From: Cryobacterium glucosi
GTDB taxonomy: Bacteria > Actinomycetota > Actinomycetes > Actinomycetales > Microbacteriaceae
Direction: 5' to 3'
DNA length: 37,956 bases
Assembly (NCBI RefSeq): GCF_004402235.1
Contig: NZ_SOFS01000013.1
Span: forward strand, 402-38,357
Below the pieces are notes generated by a model that did not search any database, was not told the origin of the DNA, and saw only the letters and a list, made by a program, of their open reading frames with translations. Shown here piece by piece: positions 26,587 through 35,311 of the stretch; positions within the stretch are counted from its first letter, which is position 1; each line of letters opens with the position of its first letter. Position numbers and translations under genes: made by a program.

Positions 26587-27364
26587 AATGCCACGTCCCC
26601 GCCCAGACCGCGACCGCGATCGCGATGCCGGCGATGCCGAGGCCGAGGCCGAGCATCACGGCGTCCCCTGCCCCGATCGCCGATGCGCGGGCCCAGGTGC
26701 GCGGCGCCGTCCCGAAGCCGCGGGCCTCCATGGCCGTTGCGAGCTTGCTCCCGCGGCGTACCGAGATGACGAGCAGGGCGAAGGCCGGCCCGAAGAAGCG
26801 GCGGAGGGCCCCGATCGGTCCGCCGCCGTCGCCGACACCCCGTGCGCGCCTGGCGAGGCTGAGGAAGCGCCAGTCTTCGATGAACATGCCGACGAGACGC
26901 AGGCCGGCGAGTCCGCCGAGCACGAACCGGGCCGGCAGGCGCAGCACCTGCGCGAGCCCGTCGGCGAGGTCGGTGGGGTCCGTCGTGGCCAGGAGGACGA
27001 TTCCCGGCAGGCCGATCGCGAGTACCCGGAGCGCGATGGCCAGGCCGAGCTGGACCGAGCCGTCCGTCACCGTCACGAAACCGATTGTCAGGAGCACCGC
27101 TCCGGAGTCGCGGCCATACAGCACCGTCGTCAGGCCCGCGAAGGGCGCTGCGATCCACAGCGTCGACGTGCGCAGCCAGAATTGCCGCGCGCTCAGCCCG
27201 CACCAGTACAGCAGCACGCCCTCGAGGGCGAGGGCGACCAGTGCCGAGACCCAGTCGATCGAGAGCAGCAGCGCGAGGCTCACGACGATCGCGGCACCGA
27301 GCTTGGAGATGGGGTTGAGCCGGGCGACCGCGCTCGGGCGGATGCTCGGCGTGAGGAGGCTCAT
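26573..27364 (-). CDS. ykoC: ECF transporter T component, CbiQ/YkoC-type
   Basis: A 263-aa membrane protein with four to five hydrophobic segments and the cytoplasmic coupling motifs of T components: ARRARG (about 192-197) and ATAMEARGFG (about 230-239, the classical A-R-G box). It links the ATPases to the S component of an energy-coupling-factor vitamin transporter. The ATG overlaps the stop of the ATPase gene. It is third in the TPP-controlled operon. Confidence 0.88.
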   Translation of the reverse strand: MSLLTPSIRPSAVARLNPISKLGAAIVVSLALLLSIDWVSALVALALEGVLLYWCGLSARQFWLRTSTLWIAAPFAGLTTVLYGRDSGAVLLTIGFVTVTDGSVQLGLAIALRVLAIGLPGIVLLATTDPTDLADGLAQVLRLPARFVLGGLAGLRLVGMFIEDWRFLSLARRARGVGDGGGPIGALRRFFGPAFALLVISVRRGSKLATAMEARGFGTAPRTWARASAIGAGDAVMLGLGLGIAGIAIAVAVWAGTWHFVLS

Positions 27365-28929
27365 CGGCGCGCCCCCGCCGCTGAGCCGGCCGCCGACCCG
27401 GCCCTGCCACCCGCGAGCCGGTATTCGGAGTCGGCGATCGTGTCGACGAGGAGCTCGTCGTGGGTGACGAAGACAAGGGCTGTGCCCGCGCTCTGCACCT
27501 CGACGAGGAGGGCGACGAGCTCCCGCCAGGTCCGGGAGTCCTGCCCGAAGGTGGGCTCGTCGAGCACAAGCACCCGCGGGCGGCTCGCGAGCACCGTCGC
27601 GACCGAGAGCCGGCGTTTCTCCCCGCCGGAAAGAGTGAAGGGGTTCGCTTCGGCCAGGTGGTCGAGCCGCAGCCTCTCGAGGAGCTCGTCGACCCGGCGG
27701 ACCTGTTCCGCGGGGGCGAGGCCGAGGGCATGCGGGCCGACGGCGAGTTCAGCGCGCACGGAGCCGGAGAGGAACTGGTGTTCCGGGTCCTGGAAGACCG
27801 TACCGATCCGGGTCAGCAGGGCGCGGGAACGCCAGCGGACCGGTTCGGTGCCGAGGCCGCCCGCGAGGCCGGGACTCGCAGCGAGACGGCCGCCCGCCGG
27901 GGCGAGCAGGCCGGCCAGGGTGAGCGCGAGGGTCGATTTACCCGCGCCGTTCGGGCCCGTGATCGCGGTCGCCGTTCCCGCCCCGATGGTGAGGTCGATC
28001 CCGCCAGCGACGACCCGTGCGGTGCGTCGGGCGAACGGCACCCGCCCGACGGCGAGGCCGCTCGCGCTCAACAGGAGGTCGGGAGTCTGGGCTCCCCCGG
28101 CCTGGAGTCCGAGGTCGGCAGGTAGCCGGCTCGGCAGCCGGCCGGGAAGCCGCGGCGGGAGGTGCGGCACCCAGACCCCTGCCGCTGCGAGCCGTTCGCC
28201 CTCGGACTGCAGCACGGTGCCGGTCGGCCCGTCGGCAAGGATTCCACCGGCGGCATCGAGCACGATGACCCGATCGACGAGGTCCTGCCACACCGCAACC
28301 CGGTGTTCGATCACGATCAGGGTCGCCCCGGAGGCGTCGAGGGTTCGGCGCACGGCGTCGCGCACCTCGATGACACCCTCCGGGTCGAGGTTCGCAGTCG
28401 GCTCGTCGAGCAGGAGCAGGCCCGGCCGCATCGCGAGGACGCCCGCCAGTGCGAGGCGTTGTTTCTGGCCGCCGCTGAGCGCGGAGGTCGGGTGGTCGAG
28501 CGGGAGCCGCAGGCCGACCGAGTCGAGGGCGGCACCGACCCTGCGCCAGATCTCGTCGCGCGGCACGGCGAGATTCTCGCAGCCGAAGGCGACGTCGTCG
28601 CCGACCCTCGCGAGCACGACCTGGGAATCCGGGTCCTGCAGCACGAGACCGACCCGGCCGCGGGCATCCGCAGGACGCCGCCCGTCGACGAGAAGTTCGC
28701 CGGTCTCATCGCCCTCATCCTCAGATCCGAGTACTCCGGCGAGCGCGTGCACGAGAGTGCTCTTGCCCGCGCCGCTCGCGCCGAGCAAGAGCACCCGTTC
28801 GCCGGGGCGGATGTCGAGGTCGAGTCCGGAGACCGCAGGCGCGCCCCGTCCGGCGTGCCGCCAGCCCCAGCCGCGGGCGCGCACATGCGCGCCCGCGACC
28901 GGGCGTACGGAATCGGGATCCAGGGGCAT
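27361..28929 (-). CDS. ykoD: ECF transporter ATPase with two fused ABC domains, YkoD-type
   Basis: A 522-aa protein carrying both ATPases of an ECF transporter in one chain. Domain 1 has Walker A GASGAGKST (50-58), signature LSGGQ (151-155) and Walker B LLLLDEPTAN (171-180). Domain 2 has GPNGAGKST (325-333), signature LSGGE and Walker B VLVLDEPTF. A Pro/Leu/Arg-rich linker (about 255-275) joins them. The fused form and the gene order S - A/A - T are those of the YkoEDC system. It begins 3 bp after the S-component stop. Confidence 0.9.
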   Translation of the reverse strand: MPLDPDSVRPVAGAHVRARGWGWRHAGRGAPAVSGLDLDIRPGERVLLLGASGAGKSTLVHALAGVLGSEDEGDETGELLVDGRRPADARGRVGLVLQDPDSQVVLARVGDDVAFGCENLAVPRDEIWRRVGAALDSVGLRLPLDHPTSALSGGQKQRLALAGVLAMRPGLLLLDEPTANLDPEGVIEVRDAVRRTLDASGATLIVIEHRVAVWQDLVDRVIVLDAAGGILADGPTGTVLQSEGERLAAAGVWVPHLPPRLPGRLPSRLPADLGLQAGGAQTPDLLLSASGLAVGRVPFARRTARVVAGGIDLTIGAGTATAITGPNGAGKSTLALTLAGLLAPAGGRLAASPGLAGGLGTEPVRWRSRALLTRIGTVFQDPEHQFLSGSVRAELAVGPHALGLAPAEQVRRVDELLERLRLDHLAEANPFTLSGGEKRRLSVATVLASRPRVLVLDEPTFGQDSRTWRELVALLVEVQSAGTALVFVTHDELLVDTIADSEYRLAGGRAGSAAGSAAGARR

Positions 28930-28932
28930 CCG

Positions 28933-29565
28933 CTACGCGGTGGCTCGCTGGGCCGCCCGGCCCGCACTGTCCCGGCCTGCGGCGAAGCGGCTCAGGGCTC
29001 CTGAGCGCACGAGGCCGCGCAGGACGAGCCAGGAGACAAGCCCGCCGAGGAGCACGCCGGAGATCACGGCAGAGACGAAGTAGGTCACCTTGATCGCGTC
29101 GTCGACGGCTGCGTAGCTGTTCAGCACGTCGAGGATTCCGACCGCAACGCCGGCGCCGGCGCCGGCGAGGAGTGCGGTGCCGAGCTTCCAGCTCGAGTAG
29201 AGGAACAGGGCGAAGACGATCTCCGCGCCGAGGCCCTCGACGACGCCCCAGATCAGGGTCGAGAAACCCCACTGGGTGCCGATGAGCATCGAGACGACGG
29301 CTGCGACGACCTCGGTGTAGACGGCGGCGCCGGGCTTCCGCACGACGAGTCCGCCGAGCACAGCTGCGAAGAGCCAGCCGCCGGCGAGGAGGCCCTCGAG
29401 GCCGGGCGTGAAAGCCAGGACGGTGCTGAGCGGCGTCCAGGCCAGGCCCCACGCCCAGAAGATGACGCCGCTCGCGACGCCGATCACGCTGGCGACGACG
29501 ATGTCGACGACCCGCCAGCGGTAGTTGCGAACCCGGGCTGCGGGTGTGGTGGTTGTTGAATGCAT
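28933..29565 (-). CDS. ykoE: ECF transporter substrate-binding (S) component, YkoE family
   Basis: A 210-aa membrane protein with about five to six hydrophobic helices. The first begins VVDIVVASVIGVASGVIFWAWG, and WGFSTLIWGVVEGLGAEIVFALF follows. This is the YkoE family, which binds hydroxymethylpyrimidine or a related thiamine precursor. The TPP riboswitch directly upstream supports the substrate. The ATG used has AAAGGG 9 nt upstream; an upstream in-frame start would lie inside that leader. Bacillus YkoF, the extra binding protein, is not seen here. Confidence 0.88.
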   Translation of the reverse strand: MHSTTTTPAARVRNYRWRVVDIVVASVIGVASGVIFWAWGLAWTPLSTVLAFTPGLEGLLAGGWLFAAVLGGLVVRKPGAAVYTEVVAAVVSMLIGTQWGFSTLIWGVVEGLGAEIVFALFLYSSWKLGTALLAGAGAGVAVGILDVLNSYAAVDDAIKVTYFVSAVISGVLLGGLVSWLVLRGLVRSGALSRFAAGRDSAGRAAQRATA

Positions 29566-29573
29566 GATGTCGC

Positions 29574-29597
29574 GCCCTTTCAATGGCAATTGAGGGC
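29574..29597 (-). promoter_or_regulatory. Hairpin hiding the ykoE ribosome binding site
   Basis: On the minus-strand mRNA GCCCT-CAAT-TGCC-ATTG-AA-AGGGC folds back on itself, covering the AAAGGGC Shine-Dalgarno. It is a plausible expression platform for the TPP riboswitch, controlling translation. Confidence 0.45.
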
Positions 29598-29606
29598 ACG
29601 GGTATG

Positions 29607-29702
29607 AGTGTTTCTGCCTCCCTGCGCTGGCATGATCCAGATCAGGTTTGACGGTCGAAGCTTAGGAAGCTTCCTCTCAGCCCGGTTGACCGGACTCCCG
29701 TG
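29607..29702 (-). ncRNA. TPP riboswitch (THI-box)
   Basis: The minus strand shows GGGAGTCC, then GGGCTGAGAGG, and further on ACCTGATCTGGATCATGCC followed by AGCGCAGGGA. These are the conserved pyrimidine-binding and pyrophosphate-binding cores of the thiamine pyrophosphate aptamer. It lies directly before ykoE, so high TPP should switch off the transporter. Confidence 0.95.
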
Positions 29703-29712
29703 TTCGATTCCG

Positions 29713-29718
29713 AGTATA
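29713..29718 (-). promoter_or_regulatory. -10 box of the yko operon
   Basis: TATACT on the minus strand lies about 11 nt before the first conserved riboswitch bases. No good -35 box is visible. Confidence 0.5.
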
Positions 29719-29840
29719 GACCGCACCGGCTTCCCGCCGCGGGCAGGGGCGCGGCGAGGGCCCCGTGTACAGTGAAAGCAGGTGTGCCGGGAAGTCTGGT
29801 CGGCGTCCGCTCATCGAGCCCGAAACCAGAGGATCCACCC

Positions 29841-31214
29841 ATGACCCCACCCACGAATCCGCCGATGACGCCACCAGGAAGCGCCCCCTCCCCTCGCAAT
29901 CCTCGGGGAATCGGCGCGGTCTTCCGGCGCAGCAGCTATCCGGAATACGTGCGGATCAGTCAGATCCTCCGTCGTGAGACGGTCGGCGGGGCACTCCTCC
30001 TCGTAGCGACCGTCATCGCCCTGGTCCTCGCGAACTCGCCGGCCTCCGGCCTCTACTTCGCCGTACGCGACTTCCAGTTCGGTTACGAGCCCTGGCACCT
30101 CCAGCTCAGCGTCGGGGCCTGGGCGGCCGACGGGCTGCTCGCGATCTTCTTCTTCCTCGCCGGCCTGGAGCTCAAACGCGAATTCGTCGCCGGGGACCTG
30201 CGCACCCTCGACCGCGCTGTCGTTCCCGTTGCCGCGGCCGTCGGTGGCGTGCTGACCCCCGCGCTCTTCTTCACGCTCGTGAACCTCGGCGGTGGCGCGG
30301 AGGCGCTGCGCGGCTGGGCCGTACCGACCGCGACGGACATCGCCTTCGCCGTCGCCGTGCTCGCCGTGATCGGCTCACACCTGCCGAGCGCCCTCCGGGT
30401 GTTCCTGCTGACCCTCGCCGTCGTCGACGACCTGCTGGCGATCACGATCATCGCGTTCTTCTACACGAGCGACCTCCAGCCGCTCCTGCTTGCGGCCGCC
30501 GTGGTGCCGCTCGCCGTGTTCGCATTCCTCGCGCGCCGATACTCGTACCATTTCGGGACGCAACCGTGGCTGGCGTGGCTCGTTCTCGTGCCGCTCGGCG
30601 TGCTGACGTGGGTTCTGGTTCATGCGTCCGGCATCCACGCCACCGTTGCCGGCGTGCTGCTCGGTTTCGCGGTGCCCGTGCTCCGCAGTCGTCGTGGTGG
30701 CGGACCAGACGCGGGAGCGGGGCTCGCCCAGACCCTCGAGCACCGGATCCGGCCGTTGTCGGCGGGATTCGCCGTCCCGGTTTTCGCCTTCTTCTCCGCG
30801 GGTGTCGCGATCGGCGGGCCCGCCGGTCTCGCGGCAGCGCTGAGCGACCCCGTCGCGATCGGGATCATCGTCGCGCTCGTCCTCGGCAAGCCGGTCGGCA
30901 TCCTCGGCGCCACCTGGCTCGTGACCCGCACGACGAAGGCATCGCTCGACCCCGACCTCGCCTGGGTCGACGTGATCGGCGTCGCGATGCTCGCCGGGGT
31001 GGGCTTCACGGTGTCGTTGCTGATCAGCGAGCTCGGCTTCGGGCACGGCACGATCGAGGACGACCACGCCAAGGTCGCCATCCTCACGGCGTCCCTGCTC
31101 GCGGCTCTCCTCGCCGCCGTCGTGCTGCGCAGCCGCAACCGGCACTACCGGGAGATCGACCTCAAGGAGAAGGCGGACACGGACAACGACGGGGTCCCGG
31201 ACGCCTTCGAGTAG
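29841..31214 (+). CDS. nhaA: Na+/H+ antiporter NhaA
   Basis: A 457-aa membrane antiporter that exchanges internal Na+ for external protons, for pH and sodium homeostasis. The ion-binding Asp pair is D196-D197 in [18 protein letters not shown], and the unwound helix motif is PTATDIAFA (162-170, T165/D166). [11 protein letters not shown] (110-120) is also typical. The ATG has AGAGGA 7 nt upstream; the frame is open further 5' but without a good site. The C-terminus ends [12 protein letters not shown] (446-457), a calcium-binding-like motif not found in E. coli NhaA. Confidence 0.95.
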   Translation: MTPPTNPPMTPPGSAPSPRNPRGIGAVFRRSSYPEYVRISQILRRETVGGALLLVATVIALVLANSPASGLYFAVRDFQFGYEPWHLQLSVGAWAADGLLAIFFFLAGLELKREFVAGDLRTLDRAVVPVAAAVGGVLTPALFFTLVNLGGGAEALRGWAVPTATDIAFAVAVLAVIGSHLPSALRVFLLTLAVVDDLLAITIIAFFYTSDLQPLLLAAAVVPLAVFAFLARRYSYHFGTQPWLAWLVLVPLGVLTWVLVHASGIHATVAGVLLGFAVPVLRSRRGGGPDAGAGLAQTLEHRIRPLSAGFAVPVFAFFSAGVAIGGPAGLAAALSDPVAIGIIVALVLGKPVGILGATWLVTRTTKASLDPDLAWVDVIGVAMLAGVGFTVSLLISELGFGHGTIEDDHAKVAILTASLLAALLAAVVLRSRNRHYREIDLKEKADTDNDGVPDAFE

Positions 31215-31217
31215 GGG

Positions 31218-31577
31218 CTACTTCTTGAGTGCCCGGATCACGTGACTGAGCGTCTTGCCGACGACCCAGACGAAGGGGATACCGACGGCGAGCAGCGAGA
31301 TGACGTTGGGCTCGAAGCGAACGGTGCCCTCGGACTTCACGTAGGCGCCCACCGGGATGGAGACTCCGCCACCGCCGCCGCCGGCGCCGTGTCCGGGGCT
31401 GCCGAAGCCACCCGTACCGGATCCCTCGGTCGATTCACCTTCGCCGCCGCCGAAACCGTAGTACACGAGCGCAACGGGAACGATCGTGATCCCGTCGACG
31501 AGGACGGGGTCACCGTATGCCGACCGCACGCCGGCGGAGCGGGAGCTTTCTGCGAGCTTTTCGGGGAGGCTAGTCAT
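31218..31577 (-). CDS. GerW/YtfJ-like sporulation-family protein
   Basis: A 119-aa protein with the GerW family pattern: VRSAYGDPVLVDGITIVPVALVYYGFGGG, a long Gly/Ser loop, then GVSIPVGAYVKSEGTVRFEP. A hydrophobic stretch near the end (about 95-111) could be a membrane helix. The family is named for Bacillus spore germination, but it is common in non-sporulating actinobacteria with an unknown role. The MTSLPEK start is used, with GGAG 12 nt upstream; a TTG ten codons earlier is possible. It follows dinB and meets nhaA tail to tail. Confidence 0.8.
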   Translation of the reverse strand: MTSLPEKLAESSRSAGVRSAYGDPVLVDGITIVPVALVYYGFGGGEGESTEGSGTGGFGSPGHGAGGGGGGVSIPVGAYVKSEGTVRFEPNVISLLAVGIPFVWVVGKTLSHVIRALKK

Positions 31578-31616
31578 CTCTTCACGATACTCCGCCGCGC
31601 TCCGCAACGCCCGGCA

Positions 31617-32903
31617 TCAGGGATTCGCGTCGCCGCGTTCTCCCGCACGGGGGTTCGGCTTGGTGGCGTCGAGGCCCACCGGGCGGGCCTGGCTCGGCCC
31701 GAGCAGTGAGGCGGGCCGCACCGAACCGCGACCGAAGCGCGCGGTGACGGAGTCCACCGCGAGTTCGGCGCCACGCCAGTCGTCGTCGGGGTCCCAGAGG
31801 CCGAGGCCCGCCCCATCGCCGTCGCCCAGCTGCTCCACCCGCACTCCGATCAGTCGCACCCGGATGCCGCGGGCCGCGAGCACGTCGAAGCTCGCCGCGG
31901 CTTCCTCGTAGATGCGGCGGCCCACGTTCGTCGCCTCGGCGAGGGTGCGCGAGCGGGTCACGGTGCTGAAGTCGGTGTACCGGAGTTTCAGGACCACGCA
32001 GCGCCCGACGAGGCCGGCCCGCCGGAGGGAAACCGCCACCGCGTCGGACTGGCGGAGGAGCTCGCTGCGCAGCCGGGCGACATCCGTCACGTCGTGTTCG
32101 AAGGTGATCTCGTGGCCGACGCTCTTCTCCTCGCGTTCGAGGGTCACTCCCCGCGGGTCTCTCCCCCACGCGAGCTCGTGCAGCTTGCGGCCGGAGGCCT
32201 CGCCGATGGACTTCTGCAGCACAGGCAGCGGCGTGGCGGCGAGGTCGCCGATCGTGCGGAGGCCGAGCCCGAGGAGCGACTTCTCGGTCATGGCGCCGAC
32301 GCCCCAGAGTGAGCCGACAGGCAACGGATGCAGGAACGCGACGGTGTCCTCAGCCGGTACCACGAGCAGGCCGTTGGGTTTCGCCCTGCTCGACGCCATC
32401 TTGGCGACGAACTTCGTCGACGCGGCACCGACGGAACAGGTGAGCCCGGTCTCGTTCTGGACCCGCTCCCGGATCAGCGCCGCGATCACGGCAGGCGAGC
32501 CATGCAGGCGGCGGGCCCCGGAGACGTCGAGGAAGGCTTCGTCGATGCTGAGCGGCTCGACGAGCGGGGTCATGTCCGTGAAGATGCCCATCACCTGCTC
32601 GGAGAAATCCCGGTACCGGCTCATGTGCGGTTCGAGGACGACCGCCGCCGGGCAGCGCCGCAGGGCGAGCGCCATCGGCATGGCCGAGTTCACGCCGTAG
32701 CGCCGGGCGACGTAGTTGGCGGCGGTCACGACGGAGCGGCCGGAGCGGTGGCCGACGATGACGGGTTTATCGACGAGTTCCGGGTGGTCGAGCAGCTCGA
32801 CGGACGCGAAGAACGCATCCATGTCGATGTGAAGCAGGGTCGCGGAGGAGTCGTCGACGCTTGCCGCCGAGACCGTGCGGTCGCTTCCGTCCTGCCTGCT
32901 CAC
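31617..32903 (-). CDS. dinB: DNA polymerase IV (Y family)
   Basis: A 428-aa translesion polymerase. Catalytic acidic residues are seen in HIDMDAFFASVE (D27, D29 region; F32 is the likely steric gate) and SIDEAFLDVSG (D121, E122). AANYVARRYGV (61-71) binds the incoming nucleotide. A little-finger domain follows (about 250-365). No C-terminal beta-clamp motif of the QLxLF type is obvious: the last residues form a Pro/Arg-rich tail, and LGLWDPDD near 388 is the closest candidate. The start is GTG with no Shine-Dalgarno; TAGGGT (32910-32915) ends 6 nt before it. Confidence 0.94.
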   Translation of the reverse strand: MSRQDGSDRTVSAASVDDSSATLLHIDMDAFFASVELLDHPELVDKPVIVGHRSGRSVVTAANYVARRYGVNSAMPMALALRRCPAAVVLEPHMSRYRDFSEQVMGIFTDMTPLVEPLSIDEAFLDVSGARRLHGSPAVIAALIRERVQNETGLTCSVGAASTKFVAKMASSRAKPNGLLVVPAEDTVAFLHPLPVGSLWGVGAMTEKSLLGLGLRTIGDLAATPLPVLQKSIGEASGRKLHELAWGRDPRGVTLEREEKSVGHEITFEHDVTDVARLRSELLRQSDAVAVSLRRAGLVGRCVVLKLRYTDFSTVTRSRTLAEATNVGRRIYEEAAASFDVLAARGIRVRLIGVRVEQLGDGDGAGLGLWDPDDDWRGAELAVDSVTARFGRGSVRPASLLGPSQARPVGLDATKPNPRAGERGDANP

Positions 32904-32909
32904 CCTGAG

Positions 32910-32915
32910 ACCCTA
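32910..32915 (-). promoter_or_regulatory. -10 box of dinB, predicted leaderless with GTG start
   Basis: TAGGGT on the minus strand is followed by 6 nt and the GTG. No LexA-type box is obvious in the 116-bp gap to the next gene. Confidence 0.5.
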
Positions 32916-33019
32916 ACCCACACCGCCGACCGTGCGGGCAGACCCGTTCCACGGGTAGCGTGCGAGGCGGAATGCACCGGCGACCGCAGGGGTTGCATCG
33001 TGCAACGAAAGGAGCCTTC

Positions 33020-33577
33020 ATGGAATCGAACTGGATCGCACTTCAGCAGCAGGCCCACCAGGAGTTCAGCGCCCGGCTCGCGCACGTCACCAGCTGGGAC
33101 GCGCCGACCCCCGACTCGGACTGGACCGTCCGGGAACTCGTGCGCCACGTCGTCCGCGGCCAGCAGAGTGTACCGCGGCTCCTCGCCGGACGGTCGGTCA
33201 TCGAGGCTCGCCTCACCCGCGCCCCGCTCGGCTCCGATCTGCAGGCGGAATGGGACACCTACTCCGCCCTCGCGACCGCCGCCTGGTCGGAGGCCCCGGC
33301 GGATGCTCCCGTCCGGCTGGCGTCCGAAACCGTCACCGCCGCGGAGTACCTGCGCGAACAGGTCGCGGAGGTCACCATCCACACCTGGGATCTCGCCAGG
33401 GCCGTCTCCGCCGACGAGTCCCTCGACGACGAGCTCGTCGCCGCCGTCTGGACGGTCTTCGAGCCCCAGAAGGACGCCCTCGAAGCAAGCGGCCTCTTCG
33501 CTCCCCCGGTTCCCCTCCCCGACGACGCGCCGTTGCAGTCCCGTCTCCTCGCGCTCACCGGGCGCGACGCGCGCTGA
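33020..33577 (+). CDS. Mycothiol-dependent isomerase-like (MDMPI/DinB-fold) metal-binding protein, TIGR03086-type
   Basis: A 185-aa four-helix-bundle protein. Metal ligands fit the family pattern: H43 in LVRHVVRG and the E117-x3-H121 pair in AEVTIHTWDLARA. DWTVRELVRHV and HTWDLARA are signatures of the mycothiol-dependent maleylpyruvate isomerase superfamily, whose members often use mycothiol, the actinobacterial thiol. The substrate is unknown. AAAGGAG lies 6 nt before the ATG; an open frame 20 codons upstream lacks such a site. Confidence 0.85.
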   Translation: MESNWIALQQQAHQEFSARLAHVTSWDAPTPDSDWTVRELVRHVVRGQQSVPRLLAGRSVIEARLTRAPLGSDLQAEWDTYSALATAAWSEAPADAPVRLASETVTAAEYLREQVAEVTIHTWDLARAVSADESLDDELVAAVWTVFEPQKDALEASGLFAPPVPLPDDAPLQSRLLALTGRDAR

Positions 33578-33589
33578 ACCGAGTGGGTC

Positions 33590-34391
33590 TCAGGGGGTGA
33601 CTTTCTCGGCCCCCGCGAGGCGCTGTGCCACGTAGATCGGCACGATTGAGACCAGCACGAGGACAACCGCGATGACGTTGACGATCGGGGCCTGATTCGG
33701 CCGGAACAGGTTGTCGAGGATCCAGATCGGCAGGGTCTTCACGCTCGACCCCGCCGTGAACGTCGTCACGATGATCTCGTCGAAGCTCAGCGCGAAAGCG
33801 AGAAGTCCCCCCCGCGAAGAGTGCAGAACGCAGCTGCGGGAAGGTCACGAGTCGGAAGGTGGTCCACAGCCCCGCTCCGAGATCGGCGGACGCCTCCTCG
33901 AAGTTCATGCCGACGCGGCGGAGACGCGCGATGACATTGTTGAACACCGTGACGATGCAGAAGGTCGCGTGCGCGATGATCACGGTCGCGATCGACAGCT
34001 GAATGCCCATGATCGTGCGGAACGCATTGTTGAGCGCAATGCCCGTGATGATCCCGGGGAGCGCGATCGGCAGGATCACGAGGAGGCTCACGGCGTCGCG
34101 GCCGAAGAACGCGAACCGCTGCAGGGCGAGCGAGATCAGGGTGCCGAGGACGAGGGAGACCAGGGTCGCCACGATCGCGATCTGCACGCTCGTCCCGATC
34201 GCGTTGAGGGCGCCCTCATTGTGGAACGCCTTCACCCACCACTCGAAGGTCAGGCCGGGCGGTGGCCAGGTCAGGTTCGTGCTCGTGCTGAAGGAGTTGA
34301 TCAGCACGACGATGAGCGGCAGGTAGATCACCGCGAGAATGATCCCGGTGAGGACGGCGAGGACGATCCGTGCCGGTCTGCTGAGGCGCAT
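33590..34391 (-). pseudogene. potC: Polyamine ABC transporter permease PotC, frameshifted
   Basis: The frame from the ATG at 34391 encodes a typical permease: helix LAVLTGIILAVIYLPLIVVLINSF, then the EAA-loop [20 protein letters not shown]. At about residue 193 (33807-33813, seven C on the plus strand) it changes to Arg-rich nonsense. With six C instead of seven the frame would continue [19 protein letters not shown] and end at a stop at 33590, giving a normal 266-aa protein. The coding length is 802 bp, one more than a multiple of three. It is either a true frameshift or a homopolymer error. It is the last gene of the pot operon, 8 bp after potB. Confidence 0.85.
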
Positions 34392-34399
34392 CTCTCCCC

Positions 34400-35311
34400 T
34401 TACAGGTTGTCCAGGGCGCCGGTGCGGCGCACGGCGGCGAGGTATCCGAAAATGATCACGATCGGGATGAGGGCGATCGCCGCCGCGAGGGGCAGGTTGT
34501 TCGCCGCGCCGACGTTCGTGTACACGAGGTTCCCGAGCATCTGGTTGGCCCCGCCGACGATGTTGACCGTGATGTAGTCGCCGAGGGTGAGCGAGAAGCT
34601 GAAGATCGAACCGGCGATGATCGCCGGCCAGATCATCGGGAGCACGATGAGCCGAAGGGTGGAGCCGGTCCGGCCGCCGAGGTCGCCTGAGGCCTCGAGC
34701 AGGGAGTCCGGCACGCGTTCCAGTCCGGCGTAGATCGGCAGGATCACGTACGGCAGCCAGAGGTAGGCGAGGGTGATGACCGTTGCCGGCAGCCCGTATC
34801 CCGGGGTCTGGCCGCCGAAGGGCGCGACCAGCCAGTCGACGATGCCGTCGCTCGACAGCACGGAGCGCCACGCATAGGCCTTGACCAGGTAGCTCGCCCA
34901 GAGCGGCATCAGCACGGCGATCACGAGCACCCGCTGCCACCGGGTGCTCGCGACCTTGGCCATGTAGAACGCGATCGGCAGGGCGACCAGGATGTCGACG
35001 ACGGTCACGACCACGGCGATGCCGAGGGTGCGCAGGGTCACCGTCTGGTACAGCGAGCCGGTCAGCACGGTCACGATGTTGTCGAGCGTCCAGGTCTGCG
35101 TGATGGTTCCCGTGAACGTGTCCACCGTCCACAGGGCCGTGATCAGCAGCGCCGCGAGGGCCACGATGTACACCAGCCCGAGCCAGAACAGCGGAGCCGA
35201 GAGCAGCAGGGAGAGTCGGAGCCGGGGGTGCCGGCTCAGGAAGACCGAGATCCGGCGGGCCCCGGTGTCGCGGGGCACCGGTACGGGCCCGCCGGAATCG
35301 GCCTGGAGCAT
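34400..35311 (-). CDS. potB: Polyamine ABC transporter permease PotB
   Basis: A 303-aa inner-membrane permease with about six helices and the EAA loop EASGDLGGRTGSTLRLIVLP (about 207-226), which docks on the ATPase. The start MLQADSGG shares one base with the stop of the binding-protein gene (TGATG), so translation is coupled; an open frame runs further upstream within that gene. The neighbours define it as part of a spermidine/putrescine importer. Confidence 0.9.
   Translation of the reverse strand: MLQADSGGPVPVPRDTGARRISVFLSRHPRLRLSLLLSAPLFWLGLVYIVALAALLITALWTVDTFTGTITQTWTLDNIVTVLTGSLYQTVTLRTLGIAVVVTVVDILVALPIAFYMAKVASTRWQRVLVIAVLMPLWASYLVKAYAWRSVLSSDGIVDWLVAPFGGQTPGYGLPATVITLAYLWLPYVILPIYAGLERVPDSLLEASGDLGGRTGSTLRLIVLPMIWPAIIAGSIFSFSLTLGDYITVNIVGGANQMLGNLVYTNVGAANNLPLAAAIALIPIVIIFGYLAAVRRTGALDNL

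Noticed and set aside
32916..33019. LexA/SOS box before dinB
   Set aside because: No GAAC-type or CGAACRNRYGTTYG-like palindrome could be read in the gap, so SOS control is not claimed.
33555..35132. A single 525-codon minus-strand frame spanning potB and potC
   Set aside because: Only its middle part is the true PotC frame. Its beginning is an out-of-frame reading of potB and its end is the nonsense after the C-run frameshift, so it is not a fusion protein.
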